Assembly (NCBI RefSeq): GCF_051235805.1
Contig: NZ_JBPNXV010000001.1
Location: 744,001 to 808,000 of the forward strand
From: Pseudothermotoga_B sp051235805
GTDB taxonomy: Bacteria > Thermotogota > Thermotogae > Thermotogales > DSM-5069
Length of the DNA: 64,000 nt
Direction of reading: 5' to 3'
A model generated the notes under the pieces. That model was not told where the DNA came from. It did not search any database and saw nothing but the letters and a program-made list of their open reading frames with translations. A program made the translations under genes and the position numbers. Of the stretch, positions 1-7,868 are shown in pieces (the stretch's first letter is position 1; each line of letters opens with the position of its first letter).

Positions 1-388
1 AGTCATTGAGGATCTGCTGTATAGTATTGGCGTTCAACACAACAGTAGTCAACTTCTGTTGTTCTAACTTCGAGACTTCCGTTAACTGAAAACCTCCGAA
101 GATGAGTACTAAATCAGGCTTTAAACTCAGCACTTTTTCAACGTTCAAGGGCACTAAGTCTCCTATTCTTTCTGCCTGAAAGTCATCTTGATTTGTGACG
201 CCAACTACTCTGTTTTCCATCCTCAAATACTGCAGAAATTTTGTCGTAGATGGTGCGGCGCAGACTATCCTCTTTGGTTCTGAATTGATCGTGACAACTC
301 TGGCGGCGTCGTCAAAGATCGTGAGTGGGTACGCAATGGCAAGAAAAACCATCAAGACGATCAGAATAAGACTGAGAACCTTCCTCAT
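1..388 (-). CDS. btuF: periplasmic cobalamin-type substrate-binding protein, partial
   Basis: Only the first 129 codons lie in the window; the gene runs off the left edge. The product begins with a signal-peptide-like hydrophobic segment (MRKVLSLILIVLMVFLAIAY), followed by the pattern of the BtuF/FhuD binding-protein fold: RVVTINSEPKRIVCAAPSTT, then a LEVEKVL-type KPDLVL strand (VEKVLSLKPDLVLIFGG). Such proteins deliver corrinoids or iron chelates to an ABC importer. The cobalamin riboswitch directly upstream argues for vitamin B12 or another corrinoid. The ATG at 386-388 is preceded by GGAGG at 396-400. The permease and ATPase genes would be expected further left. Confidence 0.85.
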   Translation of the reverse strand, partial: MRKVLSLILIVLMVFLAIAYPLTIFDDAARVVTINSEPKRIVCAAPSTTKFLQYLRMENRVVGVTNQDDFQAERIGDLVPLNVEKVLSLKPDLVLIFGGFQLTEVSKLEQQKLTTVVLNANTIQQILND

Positions 389-439
389 TTCAATACCTCC
401 TTTGCAAAATTTTCCACCACCTTCTTGGTTTCGAAGAAA

Positions 440-605
440 GTGGTGGTGTCTGCCAAAGGGCAGGTCTCCCGACTTCTGGATCATCCTACTCCCCACGCCT
501 TCCCGGCTTTGCCAGTGGCTCTTGTGGGTTTCGTCCCCAGTTACGGTGGCGTCCCCGTGCCGGACTTGCACCGGCTTCCCTTTTAAACCTCTTGGTACCC
601 TCTGA
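440..605 (-). ncRNA. cobalamin riboswitch (AdoCbl class)
   Basis: Read on the minus strand, the leader carries the conserved landmarks of the cobalamin riboswitch in order: AAGCCGGTGCAAGTCCGGC (about 581-563), a GTAACTGGGGA-type segment, GCCACTGG (about 518-511), a GGGAAGGC block, GGATGA, and the B12 box GAAGTCGGGAGACCTGCC (about 477-459). It ends in a CTGCC/GGCAG hairpin. It controls the BtuF-like gene starting at 388, probably by turning off expression when cobalamin is abundant. A further imperfect hairpin (CACCAC/GTGGTG arms, about 415-450) followed by AAAATTTT lies just before the ribosome site and may be the expression platform. Confidence 0.9.
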
Positions 606-616
606 CGCCTCTTTAT

Positions 617-1861
617 TCACTTTTCATTTTTATTATACAACGATTCCACCCCGCACCAAAATATGGGGAAAAGATATGCCATCACTGGTAAAAAGAGACG
701 AATCTCTCTGGTCATAGCAGCAAAAAAATTCACAACACCAAACAAGATCATCCACAACCAGGTCTTTTTGAAGAAGTACGATTCACCGATCTTTTTAGCA
801 AAAGACAAAGGCAATGAAAGAAAGATCATTGGGTAAACGAATGCCCAGGGATCATGAATGTTTTCCACAATATGATTTGGCTCAACATAATAGGTTGCGT
901 TTGAAAAGACGATCTTTGATAAAACAAAGGTTATGAGAATAGGAATAAAAACCAGCACACTCTGTTTTAAAAACTTCGATCTGCTCAACGGCAGGTTGTA
1001 CAAGCTGTAAATGACCGCTGTAAAGAACGCATGATCTGTTCTAGCAAAGGACTGAACTATGACGAGCATCAGTATTATCGGCCACGGCTTTCTTTGGTGA
1101 ATGACGATCAAACCCACGAGAAAGAGGAAGACAGAAAGAAGAAATTCGTACTGGGCAAAGTCACCATAGCCAAATGTTAGAAAAACAGAGTACGCAAAGA
1201 GTGAGACATATGCAGTGAAGTCGCTAACAAAGAGTTTCATCCAAAGATAAAGAATCAACAGCAGTAGAAATGTGAATGCAAATCTCATTGTTGCATAACC
1301 ATTCACAACCTTGTTCAAGTCGCTCCTGTTGTCGAAAAGATCAACAATGACAGTTGGATATTCTTTAGCGAGATCACGTAGGCTTTGAACTGGATCGATG
1401 ATGATATTCTTCCAGCCAAAGTTGTTCGCAATAGAAAGAATCAGATTAGACACCACGGGATTTTTCGTAAGTTTCAGAAGTTCAGCTGATAGGAATTTTT
1501 CAAGATCTTCAGCAAATTTCTCTCTCTCTTCTGGAGGAAAGAACGCATCTATGTTCCTGCGATACGATTTCAATGCGAATTCACGTGTGTCAAATCCAAG
1601 CCAGCGTTCCAGCTTTGTGTACGTACTGCTGTACCATCGAATTGGGATGTGTTTGAAAAAATACTCTACCAAAGGGTAAGGAAGATATCTGTACTGATTT
1701 GGTGCTACACCTACGCCTCTCAACATCTTTTTATGTGTTTCATACAGAAAAATTCTCCCTACTGTACTGAAGCTGTCTTCAGCCAACCAAAATCCAATCG
1801 ATGTTGTGATGTAGGCAAGTACTAAGACAGTCAGAAAAATCAAAAGTGTTTGTCTCTTCAT
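617..1861 (-). CDS. polytopic membrane protein, possible GT-C-type glycosyltransferase
   Basis: A 414-residue integral membrane protein. An N-terminal helix (residues about 4-25) is followed by a roughly 170-residue polar domain containing QYRYLPYPLVEYFF. At least eight hydrophobic helices then run from about residue 185 to the end. This layout resembles GT-C membrane glycosyltransferases, but I see no decisive catalytic motif, so the function is a guess from shape and context. I chose the ATG at 1861 (MKRQTLL) because GGAGG sits about seven bases upstream. The ATG overlaps the stop of the DUF362 gene as ATGA, so the two are translationally coupled. It is the last gene of the cluster with the polyprenyl-phosphoribose synthase and the SMR-like protein. 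Confidence 0.6.
   Translation of the reverse strand: MKRQTLLIFLTVLVLAYITTSIGFWLAEDSFSTVGRIFLYETHKKMLRGVGVAPNQYRYLPYPLVEYFFKHIPIRWYSSTYTKLERWLGFDTREFALKSYRRNIDAFFPPEEREKFAEDLEKFLSAELLKLTKNPVVSNLILSIANNFGWKNIIIDPVQSLRDLAKEYPTVIVDLFDNRSDLNKVVNGYATMRFAFTFLLLLILYLWMKLFVSDFTAYVSLFAYSVFLTFGYGDFAQYEFLLSVFLFLVGLIVIHQRKPWPIILMLVIVQSFARTDHAFFTAVIYSLYNLPLSRSKFLKQSVLVFIPILITFVLSKIVFSNATYYVEPNHIVENIHDPWAFVYPMIFLSLPLSFAKKIGESYFFKKTWLWMILFGVVNFFAAMTREIRLFLPVMAYLFPIFWCGVESLYNKNEK
632..659 (-). promoter_or_regulatory. promoter for the riboswitch transcript
   Basis: On the minus strand a perfect TATAAT (637-632) follows TTGGTG (659-654) with a 16-bp spacer. It overlaps the 3' end of the upstream membrane-protein gene and would start transcription just before the riboswitch. 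Confidence 0.55.
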
Positions 1862-2952
1862 CGGTATGCCTCCCACAGTTTACCCCAGGGAGTTTTCTGC
1901 TTCCATTCATTGAAGATTTTCCTTCCCTTCGCATTCCACCAGAATCTGTCGTGGTAGATCTCTGAAGCCAGAACGAAGATGTATACCAAAGGTGTTCTGA
2001 AAAATAGTTTCTGAAGTCTTTTCAACGGTCCAAACCATATAAAATCTCCAACTCTACTCGCCAGATTGTCACCGACTGTGAATTTGTAGTTCAGTTGTGA
2101 AATATCAAAGCCAACTATTTCAATCTTCTCAAGTCTTCCATTTCCAAGACCTTCTTCGTCTGCCATTCTTATATAGTCTATCTCCATAGGATCAAAACCC
2201 ATTATCTTAGCAGCAACAGCATCTATGGCAACCTGATCAGAACTTGCCAAGATCAGATCGGTTTGAACAGGTTTGAGTGTTCTTGGTCCAGGACCATTCC
2301 CAGCTGTAGTACCATCCATAACGGCGAAGATACCTGTATGTATTTCCTTTTGAATCTTCAAAAGATCGACTAATGTTTCGTGAATCCAGCTGTGTGCGTA
2401 ATGTCTCTTGGTGTTCAAAAGCCCTCCAAAGGCGTTCTTCATAGCTCCCGTTGTAGTCGTGTAAATGTGACATTTCATTGTTGGAAGGTGCACTATGTTT
2501 TTGCCGAAGAAAAAATCGGGCAATCGAATTCCTTCAGGAAAGATCTTGTCCAAGGCACTGAGTTTTGATTTTGGTTTGTATTCAATCCACTTCATGTGTT
2601 CTGGTTCAAAGTTGTACAAGATCGGCACTTTATATTTCGAATAGACCACGTCGAATTTGTTCAGTTTCTCACCATGCTTAGGGCGCGTTACAACAGTCTT
2701 GTTTTCGACTGCGACGATCCTTTCAAATCCATGTTTTTTCAGACCGAGAATAGTCCCTTCAAGTTGCCAGGGTGTCGTGTTTGCCGACGGCATTGGTAAA
2801 TGCCAGGAAATATTGTCTTTCAAAATCGTTTCTGCGTTCTTATCAAGGGCACTTTCAATCTCTGCCATCTCAAGTAGTTTCACATAGTCCTGTAAGATTG
2901 ACTCAGGCTTTGTTTTCAAAACGGCTACCTTTGACTTTTTCAACACCATCAC
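1858..2952 (-). CDS. DUF362-domain protein
   Basis: A 364-residue protein matching the DUF362 family in its central motifs: the LPDFFFGKNIVHLPTMKCHI segment, TGAMKNAFGGLL, and a late ASSDQVAIDAVAAKIMGFDP stretch. Family members are often fused to ferredoxin domains; none is present here and no CxxCxxC motif is visible. The biochemical role is unknown. The gene begins 2 bases after the SMR-like gene ends and overlaps the next membrane-protein gene by 4 bases, so it belongs to the same transcript as the UbiA-type enzyme. Together they suggest a lipid-linked sugar pathway, but that is inference. Confidence 0.8.
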   Translation of the reverse strand: MMVLKKSKVAVLKTKPESILQDYVKLLEMAEIESALDKNAETILKDNISWHLPMPSANTTPWQLEGTILGLKKHGFERIVAVENKTVVTRPKHGEKLNKFDVVYSKYKVPILYNFEPEHMKWIEYKPKSKLSALDKIFPEGIRLPDFFFGKNIVHLPTMKCHIYTTTTGAMKNAFGGLLNTKRHYAHSWIHETLVDLLKIQKEIHTGIFAVMDGTTAGNGPGPRTLKPVQTDLILASSDQVAIDAVAAKIMGFDPMEIDYIRMADEEGLGNGRLEKIEIVGFDISQLNYKFTVGDNLASRVGDFIWFGPLKRLQKLFFRTPLVYIFVLASEIYHDRFWWNAKGRKIFNEWKQKTPWGKLWEAYR

Positions 2953-2953
2953 C

Positions 2954-3307
2954 TCATGTGGTTGAAATTATCCAAATACCAATCGCAATTATCAGAATGC
3001 CGAGTATTTTCCAAAGAGAGAAAGTCTCTTTGAAAAGAAAGTACGAAAAGAGTGAGACAATGACAAAACCAGCACTTGTCATGACTGGATAAGCAACGCT
3101 CAACTTGGCTTTGGTCAATACCATCGTGTAAAAGATGAAAGCTAATCCAAAACAGAATAGTCCCAACCAAATGTAGACGTTCTTGACTGTGCTCAACAGC
3201 AGTTGTTTAAATCCTTTGGTTTCAAGAGAGGGTGCGCCTACTTTCACAAAGACGTTGGCGAGTGCATTTGCAATTATTGCCGTTATGAGTAAAAGAATTT
3301 CTCTCAT
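2954..3307 (-). CDS. small four-helix membrane protein, SMR/ArnE/EamA-like
   Basis: A 117-residue protein with four hydrophobic helices, no larger domain, and the small multidrug resistance/EamA half-transporter look (ANALANVFVKVGAP near the start; KLSVAYPVMTSAGFVIVSL and ILGILIIAIGIWII near the end). The ATG at 3307 has AAAGGAGG upstream and overlaps the stop of the UbiA-type gene as ATGA. In other bacteria such proteins (ArnE/F or Rv3789-like) sit beside polyprenyl-phosphate sugar genes and are proposed to help flip the lipid-linked sugar. The neighbouring phosphoribosyl-polyprenyl synthase makes that more likely than drug export. Confidence 0.7.
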   Translation of the reverse strand: MREILLLITAIIANALANVFVKVGAPSLETKGFKQLLLSTVKNVYIWLGLFCFGLAFIFYTMVLTKAKLSVAYPVMTSAGFVIVSLFSYFLFKETFSLWKILGILIIAIGIWIISTT

Positions 3308-4170
3308 CAAATGCCTCCTTTTGCGTAGACAATGAGAACGCAGCTTATAAACCAAAGCAAGACAGAGAGCACCATACCTTTGTCTCTCAAAAGGACTTCT
3401 GTTGGTTCACCTTCGCCATTTTTCAAGAGCAGGAAGATATATCTGAAGATGCCATAGACCACAAAAGGTATTGTGTAATACAATTTGTCTGTTTTGAATT
3501 GTTGGATCGTTCTTGCATCGAGTGTGTACAACGTATAACAAACCATCGTAGCTGTACCAGTAGATATCATGATGTTCCCAAGCAAGTTCACATCGTAGTA
3601 CTTCAAGATCTTTCTGTAATCTTCTCTGTTTTTGTTCAAGGAGTTTAGCTCTCCTCTTCGCTTTCCAAAGCCAAGAAACAGCGCCAAGAAAAAGGTGCAT
3701 GTCACAAGCCAGCCGGAGGGTGAAACGCCAATTGCATAACTTCCACAGATGACCCTTAGACCAAAGCCTGCCGCAATACAAAAGATGTCGATCAAAATCA
3801 TTTCTTTGCCTTTGAAGGTGTAAAAGAGATTCAAGATCAAATAGCACAAGAGACATACAACTACTTGCCAGTTCAGCAAAAACCCGAGCACAAAAGAAAT
3901 TGCAACCAGTAAAATTACAATGAAAAATGCCACACCGATTTTGACTGAACCTGAAGCGATTGGTCTATTTTTCTTGGTTGGGTGAAATCTATCAAAAGGT
4001 GCGTCTTTAATGTCGTTCAAAATGTATACACCACTCGAAAGTGCACAAAAAGACAAAAGGGCGATCATCGTAGCATACAAATGCTTCGTCTCGAAGAGCC
4101 TTCCAGCAAAGACTATGGGAACTACGACAAAGAGATTTTTGATCCAATGCTTTGGTCTGAGTAATCTAAT
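3307..4170 (-). CDS. UbiA-family polyprenyl-phosphate phosphoribosyltransferase (DPPR synthase-like)
   Basis: A membrane prenyltransferase of about 287 residues. The signature NDIKDAPFDRFHPTKKNRP is the NDxxDxxxDRxH...RP motif of decaprenyl-phosphate phosphoribosyltransferases. Eight or so helices follow, with a second conserved region around GFGKRRGEL. The first ATG is at 4080, but the frame is open upstream and encodes the typical N-terminus (RLLRPKHWIKNLFVVVPIVF). No ATG, GTG or TTG exists in frame before the stop at 4204-4206. I therefore extended to an ATT at 4170; the true start, or a small frameshift in the GGGGGTTTTT run at about 4185-4194, is unresolved. The expected role is transfer of phosphoribose to a polyprenyl phosphate, the first step to lipid-linked pentose. 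Confidence 0.8.
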   Translation of the reverse strand: MRLLRPKHWIKNLFVVVPIVFAGRLFETKHLYATMIALLSFCALSSGVYILNDIKDAPFDRFHPTKKNRPIASGSVKIGVAFFIVILLVAISFVLGFLLNWQVVVCLLCYLILNLFYTFKGKEMILIDIFCIAAGFGLRVICGSYAIGVSPSGWLVTCTFFLALFLGFGKRRGELNSLNKNREDYRKILKYYDVNLLGNIMISTGTATMVCYTLYTLDARTIQQFKTDKLYYTIPFVVYGIFRYIFLLLKNGEGEPTEVLLRDKGMVLSVLLWFISCVLIVYAKGGI

Positions 4171-4221
4171 AAGGTCCAGAGAAAAACCCCCAAGAGAGCT
4201 CCTTCACGAGCATTATACCAA

Positions 4222-4246
4222 AGAAAAACGGGGGCCGTTGCCCCCG
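4222..4246 (-). terminator. intrinsic terminator after the ABC ATPase gene
   Basis: On the minus strand a 7-bp GC stem CGGGGGC/GCCCCCG with a 4-base loop is followed by TTTTTCTTT. It lies 19 bases after the stop of the ABC ATPase. A TATAAT (about 4212-4217 on the minus strand) just downstream could start the next transcript. Confidence 0.85.
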
Positions 4247-4264
4247 CAGTAATGAATTGCTCAA

Positions 4265-5368
4265 TCAGATTATCGCCTGCTGCGTGTCCTTGTCGAAGAT
4301 GTGAATCGTGTTCATGTCGAAGACCAAATCTATTTTCTCGCCATCCTTGGCTTTTGTTCTCGGGTCTACTCTTGCCACAATTGAATCTTCTCCAGTTGTG
4401 ACATGCAAGAGTGTTTCGCTACCGAGTGGTTCCACAACATCGACCATACCTTGGATGGTGTTCTCAGGTTGTGGCGCCAAAGCAAATAGCTTGTCGAAGA
4501 TGTTCTCAGGTCTTATGCCAAAAATGACTTGCTTTCCTACCCAGCTTTCTAAGATTGGCTCGTGTTCTTTCACTGCTTTGACTTTGAAGCCAGAAGTTTG
4601 TATCCAAATACCACCTTTTTCTGCCACTATTGTTGCGTCCACAAAGTTCATCGCTGGACTTCCGATAAACCCGGCAACAAAGATGTTCGCAGGTTTGTTG
4701 TAGATATCGTAAGGTGAACCAATCTGCTGTATTAAACCGTCTTTCATAACCACGATTTTGTCTGCCATCGTCATTGCTTCAACCTGGTCGTGAGTGACGT
4801 AAACTATAGTGGCTTCAAGTCTGTGGTGGAGTTTTTTCAGTTCACTTCTCATCTGGACTCTAAGTTTCGCATCGAGGTTTGACAGTGGCTCATCGAACAA
4901 AAAGACCTTTGGGTTTCTCACAATTGCCCTTCCGACTGCCACACGCTGTCTCTGACCACCTGAAAGCTGTCTTGGTTTGCGATCGAGTAGTTCTTCAATT
5001 CCAAGTATCTTTGCGGCTTCTTTGACTCTCTTGTCGATCTCTGCTTTTGGAAACTTTCTCAGTTTCAAACCAAACGCCATGTTCTCGTAGACTGTCATAT
5101 GTGGATACAGTGCGTAGTTCTGGAAGACCATCGCGATGTCTCTGTCCTTTGGTTCGACATCGTTGACAACCTTACCATCGATCTTGATAGTTCCTGAGGT
5201 GATCTCTTCAAGCCCCGCGATCATTCTCAGAGTAGTTGTCTTTCCACAGCCAGATGGTCCAAGCAAGACCACAAACTCCTTGTCGTTGATCGTGAAGGTT
5301 GCCTCTTTCACTGCTGTCACTTTGTTGTCGTAGACTTTCGTGACCTTCTCAAGATCTACTTGCGCCAT
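4265..5368 (-). CDS. ugpC: sugar ABC transporter ATPase, MsmX/UgpC/MalK type
   Basis: A 367-residue ATPase with every motif of the carbohydrate-importer subfamily: Walker A GPSGCGKTT (residues about 37-45), Q-loop QNYALYPHM, signature LSGGQRQRVAVGRA (about 134), Walker B VFLFDEPLSNLDAKL, and the switch histidine in YVTHDQ. A C-terminal TOBE/OB regulatory domain follows from about residue 235. It energises uptake by pairing with permease subunits in the membrane. No permease or binding-protein gene is adjacent, so it may serve several importers, as MsmX does in Bacillus. It follows a Phd-like antitoxin gene by 2 bases and probably uses that gene's promoter. Confidence 0.95.
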   Translation of the reverse strand: MAQVDLEKVTKVYDNKVTAVKEATFTINDKEFVVLLGPSGCGKTTTLRMIAGLEEITSGTIKIDGKVVNDVEPKDRDIAMVFQNYALYPHMTVYENMAFGLKLRKFPKAEIDKRVKEAAKILGIEELLDRKPRQLSGGQRQRVAVGRAIVRNPKVFLFDEPLSNLDAKLRVQMRSELKKLHHRLEATIVYVTHDQVEAMTMADKIVVMKDGLIQQIGSPYDIYNKPANIFVAGFIGSPAMNFVDATIVAEKGGIWIQTSGFKVKAVKEHEPILESWVGKQVIFGIRPENIFDKLFALAPQPENTIQGMVDVVEPLGSETLLHVTTGEDSIVARVDPRTKAKDGEKIDLVFDMNTIHIFDKDTQQAII

Positions 5369-5370
5369 TG

Positions 5371-5637
5371 CTACACCTCCTCAACGTCTTCTTCCAGCAG
5401 ATTGTCTCTATTCACTTCATCAAACTTCGATGGATCACCGACTTCGAGTAAATACAAATCGTACAAATCATCGATCAACTTTGTCATTCTCTTGTACCTC
5501 TCGTAGTCGATCATAACAACACAAGGTTTTCCATTTTTCGTTATCAAAACATCGCTACTGCGCACCATCTTCACAACCTCTGAAAACTTTGCCTTTGCTT
5601 CAGCAAGGCTGTAGAAAATCTCGTTGTTTTTGCGCAA
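5371..5637 (-). CDS. Phd/YefM-family antitoxin, no toxin partner visible
   Basis: An 88-residue protein with the Phd/YefM DNA-binding fold: FYSLAEAKAKFSEVV followed by a VLITKNGKPCVVMIDYERYK strand-helix unit and an acidic C-terminus (LLEEDVEEV). I chose TTG at 5637 because AGGAGG lies 7 bases upstream; the earlier in-frame codon at 5658 falls inside the -10 box. Members usually bind their own promoter and neutralise an RNase or Doc/RelE toxin. Here the next gene, 2 bases on, is a sugar-transport ATPase, so this may be an orphan regulator controlling that gene. That role is inference. Confidence 0.8.
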   Translation of the reverse strand: MRKNNEIFYSLAEAKAKFSEVVKMVRSSDVLITKNGKPCVVMIDYERYKRMTKLIDDLYDLYLLEVGDPSKFDEVNRDNLLEEDVEEV

Positions 5638-5657
5638 TTTGGATCCTCCTGACCACA

Positions 5658-5686
5658 ATTATAGTCATATTATCACTCAAAGTCAA
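5658..5686 (-). promoter_or_regulatory. promoter for the antitoxin-ABC ATPase pair
   Basis: Minus-strand TTGACT (5686-5681), a 17-bp spacer and perfect TATAAT (5663-5658). The start point would fall about 20 bases before the TTG start. The AATATGACTATAATTGT region around it could hold the antitoxin operator. Confidence 0.8.
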
Positions 5687-5748
5687 GTTGCAATCTTCAA
5701 CAGCTCACAGATGATATAATCTGCTTGTGAAAACAGGAGGTGAACCTT

Positions 5749-6672
5749 GTGAAGATCATAGAGTCAGCACCGAACTTCAGTGAGGGCAGACGGGAGGAAA
5801 TAGTCAGAGAAATAGTTTCTAAGGCGGAAAATGTTAAAGGAGTCTGGGTTTTAGATTGGTCGATGGACGTTGACCACAACAGATCTGTTGTCACGCTCGT
5901 TGGTACTCCAGAACCACTGCTTGAGGTTTTGTTCAACATGGCTCAGAAGGCAACAGAACTCATAGATTTGAGGACTCACAAGGGTGAACATCCACGAATG
6001 GGAGCGACAGATGTGATACCACTGGTTCCAGTTATGGGTACAGAGATGGCAGAGTGTGTTGAGCTTTCAAAGGTATTGGCTAAGAGAATCGGTGAAGAAC
6101 TCCAAATACCAGTTTATCTCTATGAAAAATCTGCCAGCGCACCTCATCGAGAAAATCTCTCCGAGATAAGAAAAGGTGAGTTTGAAGGATTCTTTGAAAA
6201 GATAAAGGATCCAAACTGGAAACCGGATTTTGGTCCTCAGAGAGTTCATCCAACGGCAGGTGTGATGGCTGTTGGAGCGAGGGAGTATCTAATCGCCTTC
6301 AACGTGAATTTGGGTACAAACAGATTGGAGATAGCAGAGAAGATTGCCAAGGCGGTAAGGCACATCAGCGGTGGCTATAGGTATGTGAAAGCTATAGGTG
6401 TTGAACTCAAAGACAAAGGTATAGTCCAAGTTTCGATGAACATGACAAACTATAAAAAGAGTCCTCTTTTCAGAGTCTTCGAAACTATAAAACGAGAGGC
6501 ACAGAGATATGGAGTTCCAGTAGTCGGTACCGAGATCATTGGGATGGTTCCGATGCAATCGATGCTGGAAGTTGCTGAGTATTATTTGCAACTTGATGAC
6601 TTTGGCATGAGCAGAGTCATTGAAAACCGTATCATCGAAATCTTGACAAAGGAAGGTGAGAAACAACCTTGA
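5749..6672 (+). CDS. ftcD: glutamate formimidoyltransferase
   Basis: A 307-residue protein matching the formimidoyltransferase (N-terminal and C-terminal) domains of FTCD and lacking the cyclodeaminase domain. Visible family motifs are ESAPNFSEGRR at the start, DWSMDVDHNRSV, the catalytic-region HKGEHPRMGATDVIPLVP, and GPQRVHPTAGVMAVGAREYLIAFN. It transfers the formimino group from N-formimino-L-glutamate to tetrahydrofolate, the last step of one histidine-degradation route. GTG at 5749 follows AGGAGG (5735-5740) by 8 bases; the GTG at 5740 lies within that ribosome site and is rejected. Its stop overlaps the TTG start of hutI. Confidence 0.92.
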   Translation: MKIIESAPNFSEGRREEIVREIVSKAENVKGVWVLDWSMDVDHNRSVVTLVGTPEPLLEVLFNMAQKATELIDLRTHKGEHPRMGATDVIPLVPVMGTEMAECVELSKVLAKRIGEELQIPVYLYEKSASAPHRENLSEIRKGEFEGFFEKIKDPNWKPDFGPQRVHPTAGVMAVGAREYLIAFNVNLGTNRLEIAEKIAKAVRHISGGYRYVKAIGVELKDKGIVQVSMNMTNYKKSPLFRVFETIKREAQRYGVPVVGTEIIGMVPMQSMLEVAEYYLQLDDFGMSRVIENRIIEILTKEGEKQP

Positions 6673-7868
6673 GCAACTTAGTGGTACATGCAAAAAAACT
6701 ATACACACCAACAGGCGATAAGCCAAAAAGAGGACGAGAGCTTTCGCAAATCGAAAGATTACAAGATGTCTACATCTGCATCGATGATGGCATAATCAGT
6801 GAAATAACACACCAAAGACCATCTTCAGCCATAAGATATCTCAGTGCAGATCTAGTTGTTCCTGGCTTTGTAGACTGTCACACTCACATACCTTTTTACG
6901 GCTACAGAGAATTTGATTTTCTCAGAAGAACTGGTGGCTTCAGTTATCTTGAGATCCACACCAGCGGCGGAGGTATTCACGAAAGTGTTGAAAAGCTCAG
7001 AGAGGCTTCACTGAGTGAACTCATATGTTTCAATTTGAAGTTGGTCGAGAGGTTGTTCAGAAAAGGAGTAACAACACTTGAGGGTAAGTCGGGTTATGGT
7101 TTAGACAGAGAAAACGAACTGAAACAACTTCAAGTTTTGAAGGTGCTTTCAAAGATGACGCCAGTTGATCTGGTCTTCACCTTTATGGGAGCACATGCGA
7201 TAGCGAAGGGAAAGTCTCAGAGTGAGTACTTGCAGATGCTCGTCGAGATGCTTGATGTGGTGAAAGAAGAATGTGATTTTGTGGATGTCTTTTGCGATGT
7301 AGGTGCTTTCGACATAGAAAACACTGAAAGATATTTGAAGATCGCTAAAGAAAAAGGTTTCCAATTTCGCCTTCATGCAGATGAAATCGAAAGAACAGGC
7401 GCAACTCAGTTGGCAGTCAGTCTTGGAGCAGTTTCGGCAGATCATCTGCTGAAGATCACTGAAGAGGACGTGCGGGCTATCTCTGAGAGCAATACGATTG
7501 CTGTTTTGATGCCCGCAACGAGTTTCTATCTTTCTGATAGCTACGCTCCTGCCCGTGAATTGATAGATTCAAACGCAATCGTGGCTTTGGGGAGCGATTT
7601 CAATCCTGGCTCGAGTGCGGTGATTGAACCATCTTTCGTGATGCATTTAGCAGTCAAGCAACTGAAGATGTCACCAAGGGAGGTTTTGACTGCTTTTACG
7701 CTCAACTCAGCCAGTGTGTTGAAGTTGGAAAAGAAGGTTGGAACCATAGAGGTTGGAAAGCAAGCAGACATGTTGCTTTACAACGATGCTGATTTGGAAA
7801 CCTTGACCTACTTGATTGGCATCATTCCAGATGTAGTTATCAAAAGGGGACAGATCTTTGAGAATTGA
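6669..7868 (+). CDS. hutI: imidazolonepropionase
   Basis: A 399-residue amidohydrolase with the metal-binding HTH motif in VVPGFVDCHTHIPF (about residue 75), TTLEGKSGYGL, the metal ligands in FRLHADE and SADHL, and the catalytic aspartate in ALGSDFNPGSS. It opens the ring of 4-imidazolone-5-propanoate to give formiminoglutamate, the substrate of the FtcD encoded just upstream. The TTG start at 6669 overlaps the ftcD stop (TTGA), with GGAAGGTGAG about 9 bases upstream. Histidase and urocanase, needed for the earlier steps, are not in this window. Confidence 0.93.
   Translation: MSNLVVHAKKLYTPTGDKPKRGRELSQIERLQDVYICIDDGIISEITHQRPSSAIRYLSADLVVPGFVDCHTHIPFYGYREFDFLRRTGGFSYLEIHTSGGGIHESVEKLREASLSELICFNLKLVERLFRKGVTTLEGKSGYGLDRENELKQLQVLKVLSKMTPVDLVFTFMGAHAIAKGKSQSEYLQMLVEMLDVVKEECDFVDVFCDVGAFDIENTERYLKIAKEKGFQFRLHADEIERTGATQLAVSLGAVSADHLLKITEEDVRAISESNTIAVLMPATSFYLSDSYAPARELIDSNAIVALGSDFNPGSSAVIEPSFVMHLAVKQLKMSPREVLTAFTLNSASVLKLEKKVGTIEVGKQADMLLYNDADLETLTYLIGIIPDVVIKRGQIFEN

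Noticed and set aside
195..605. Plus-strand open frame of 136 codons
   Set aside because: It lies opposite the BtuF-like gene and the cobalamin riboswitch, whose conserved bases explain the sequence; no ribosome site and an unnatural composition.
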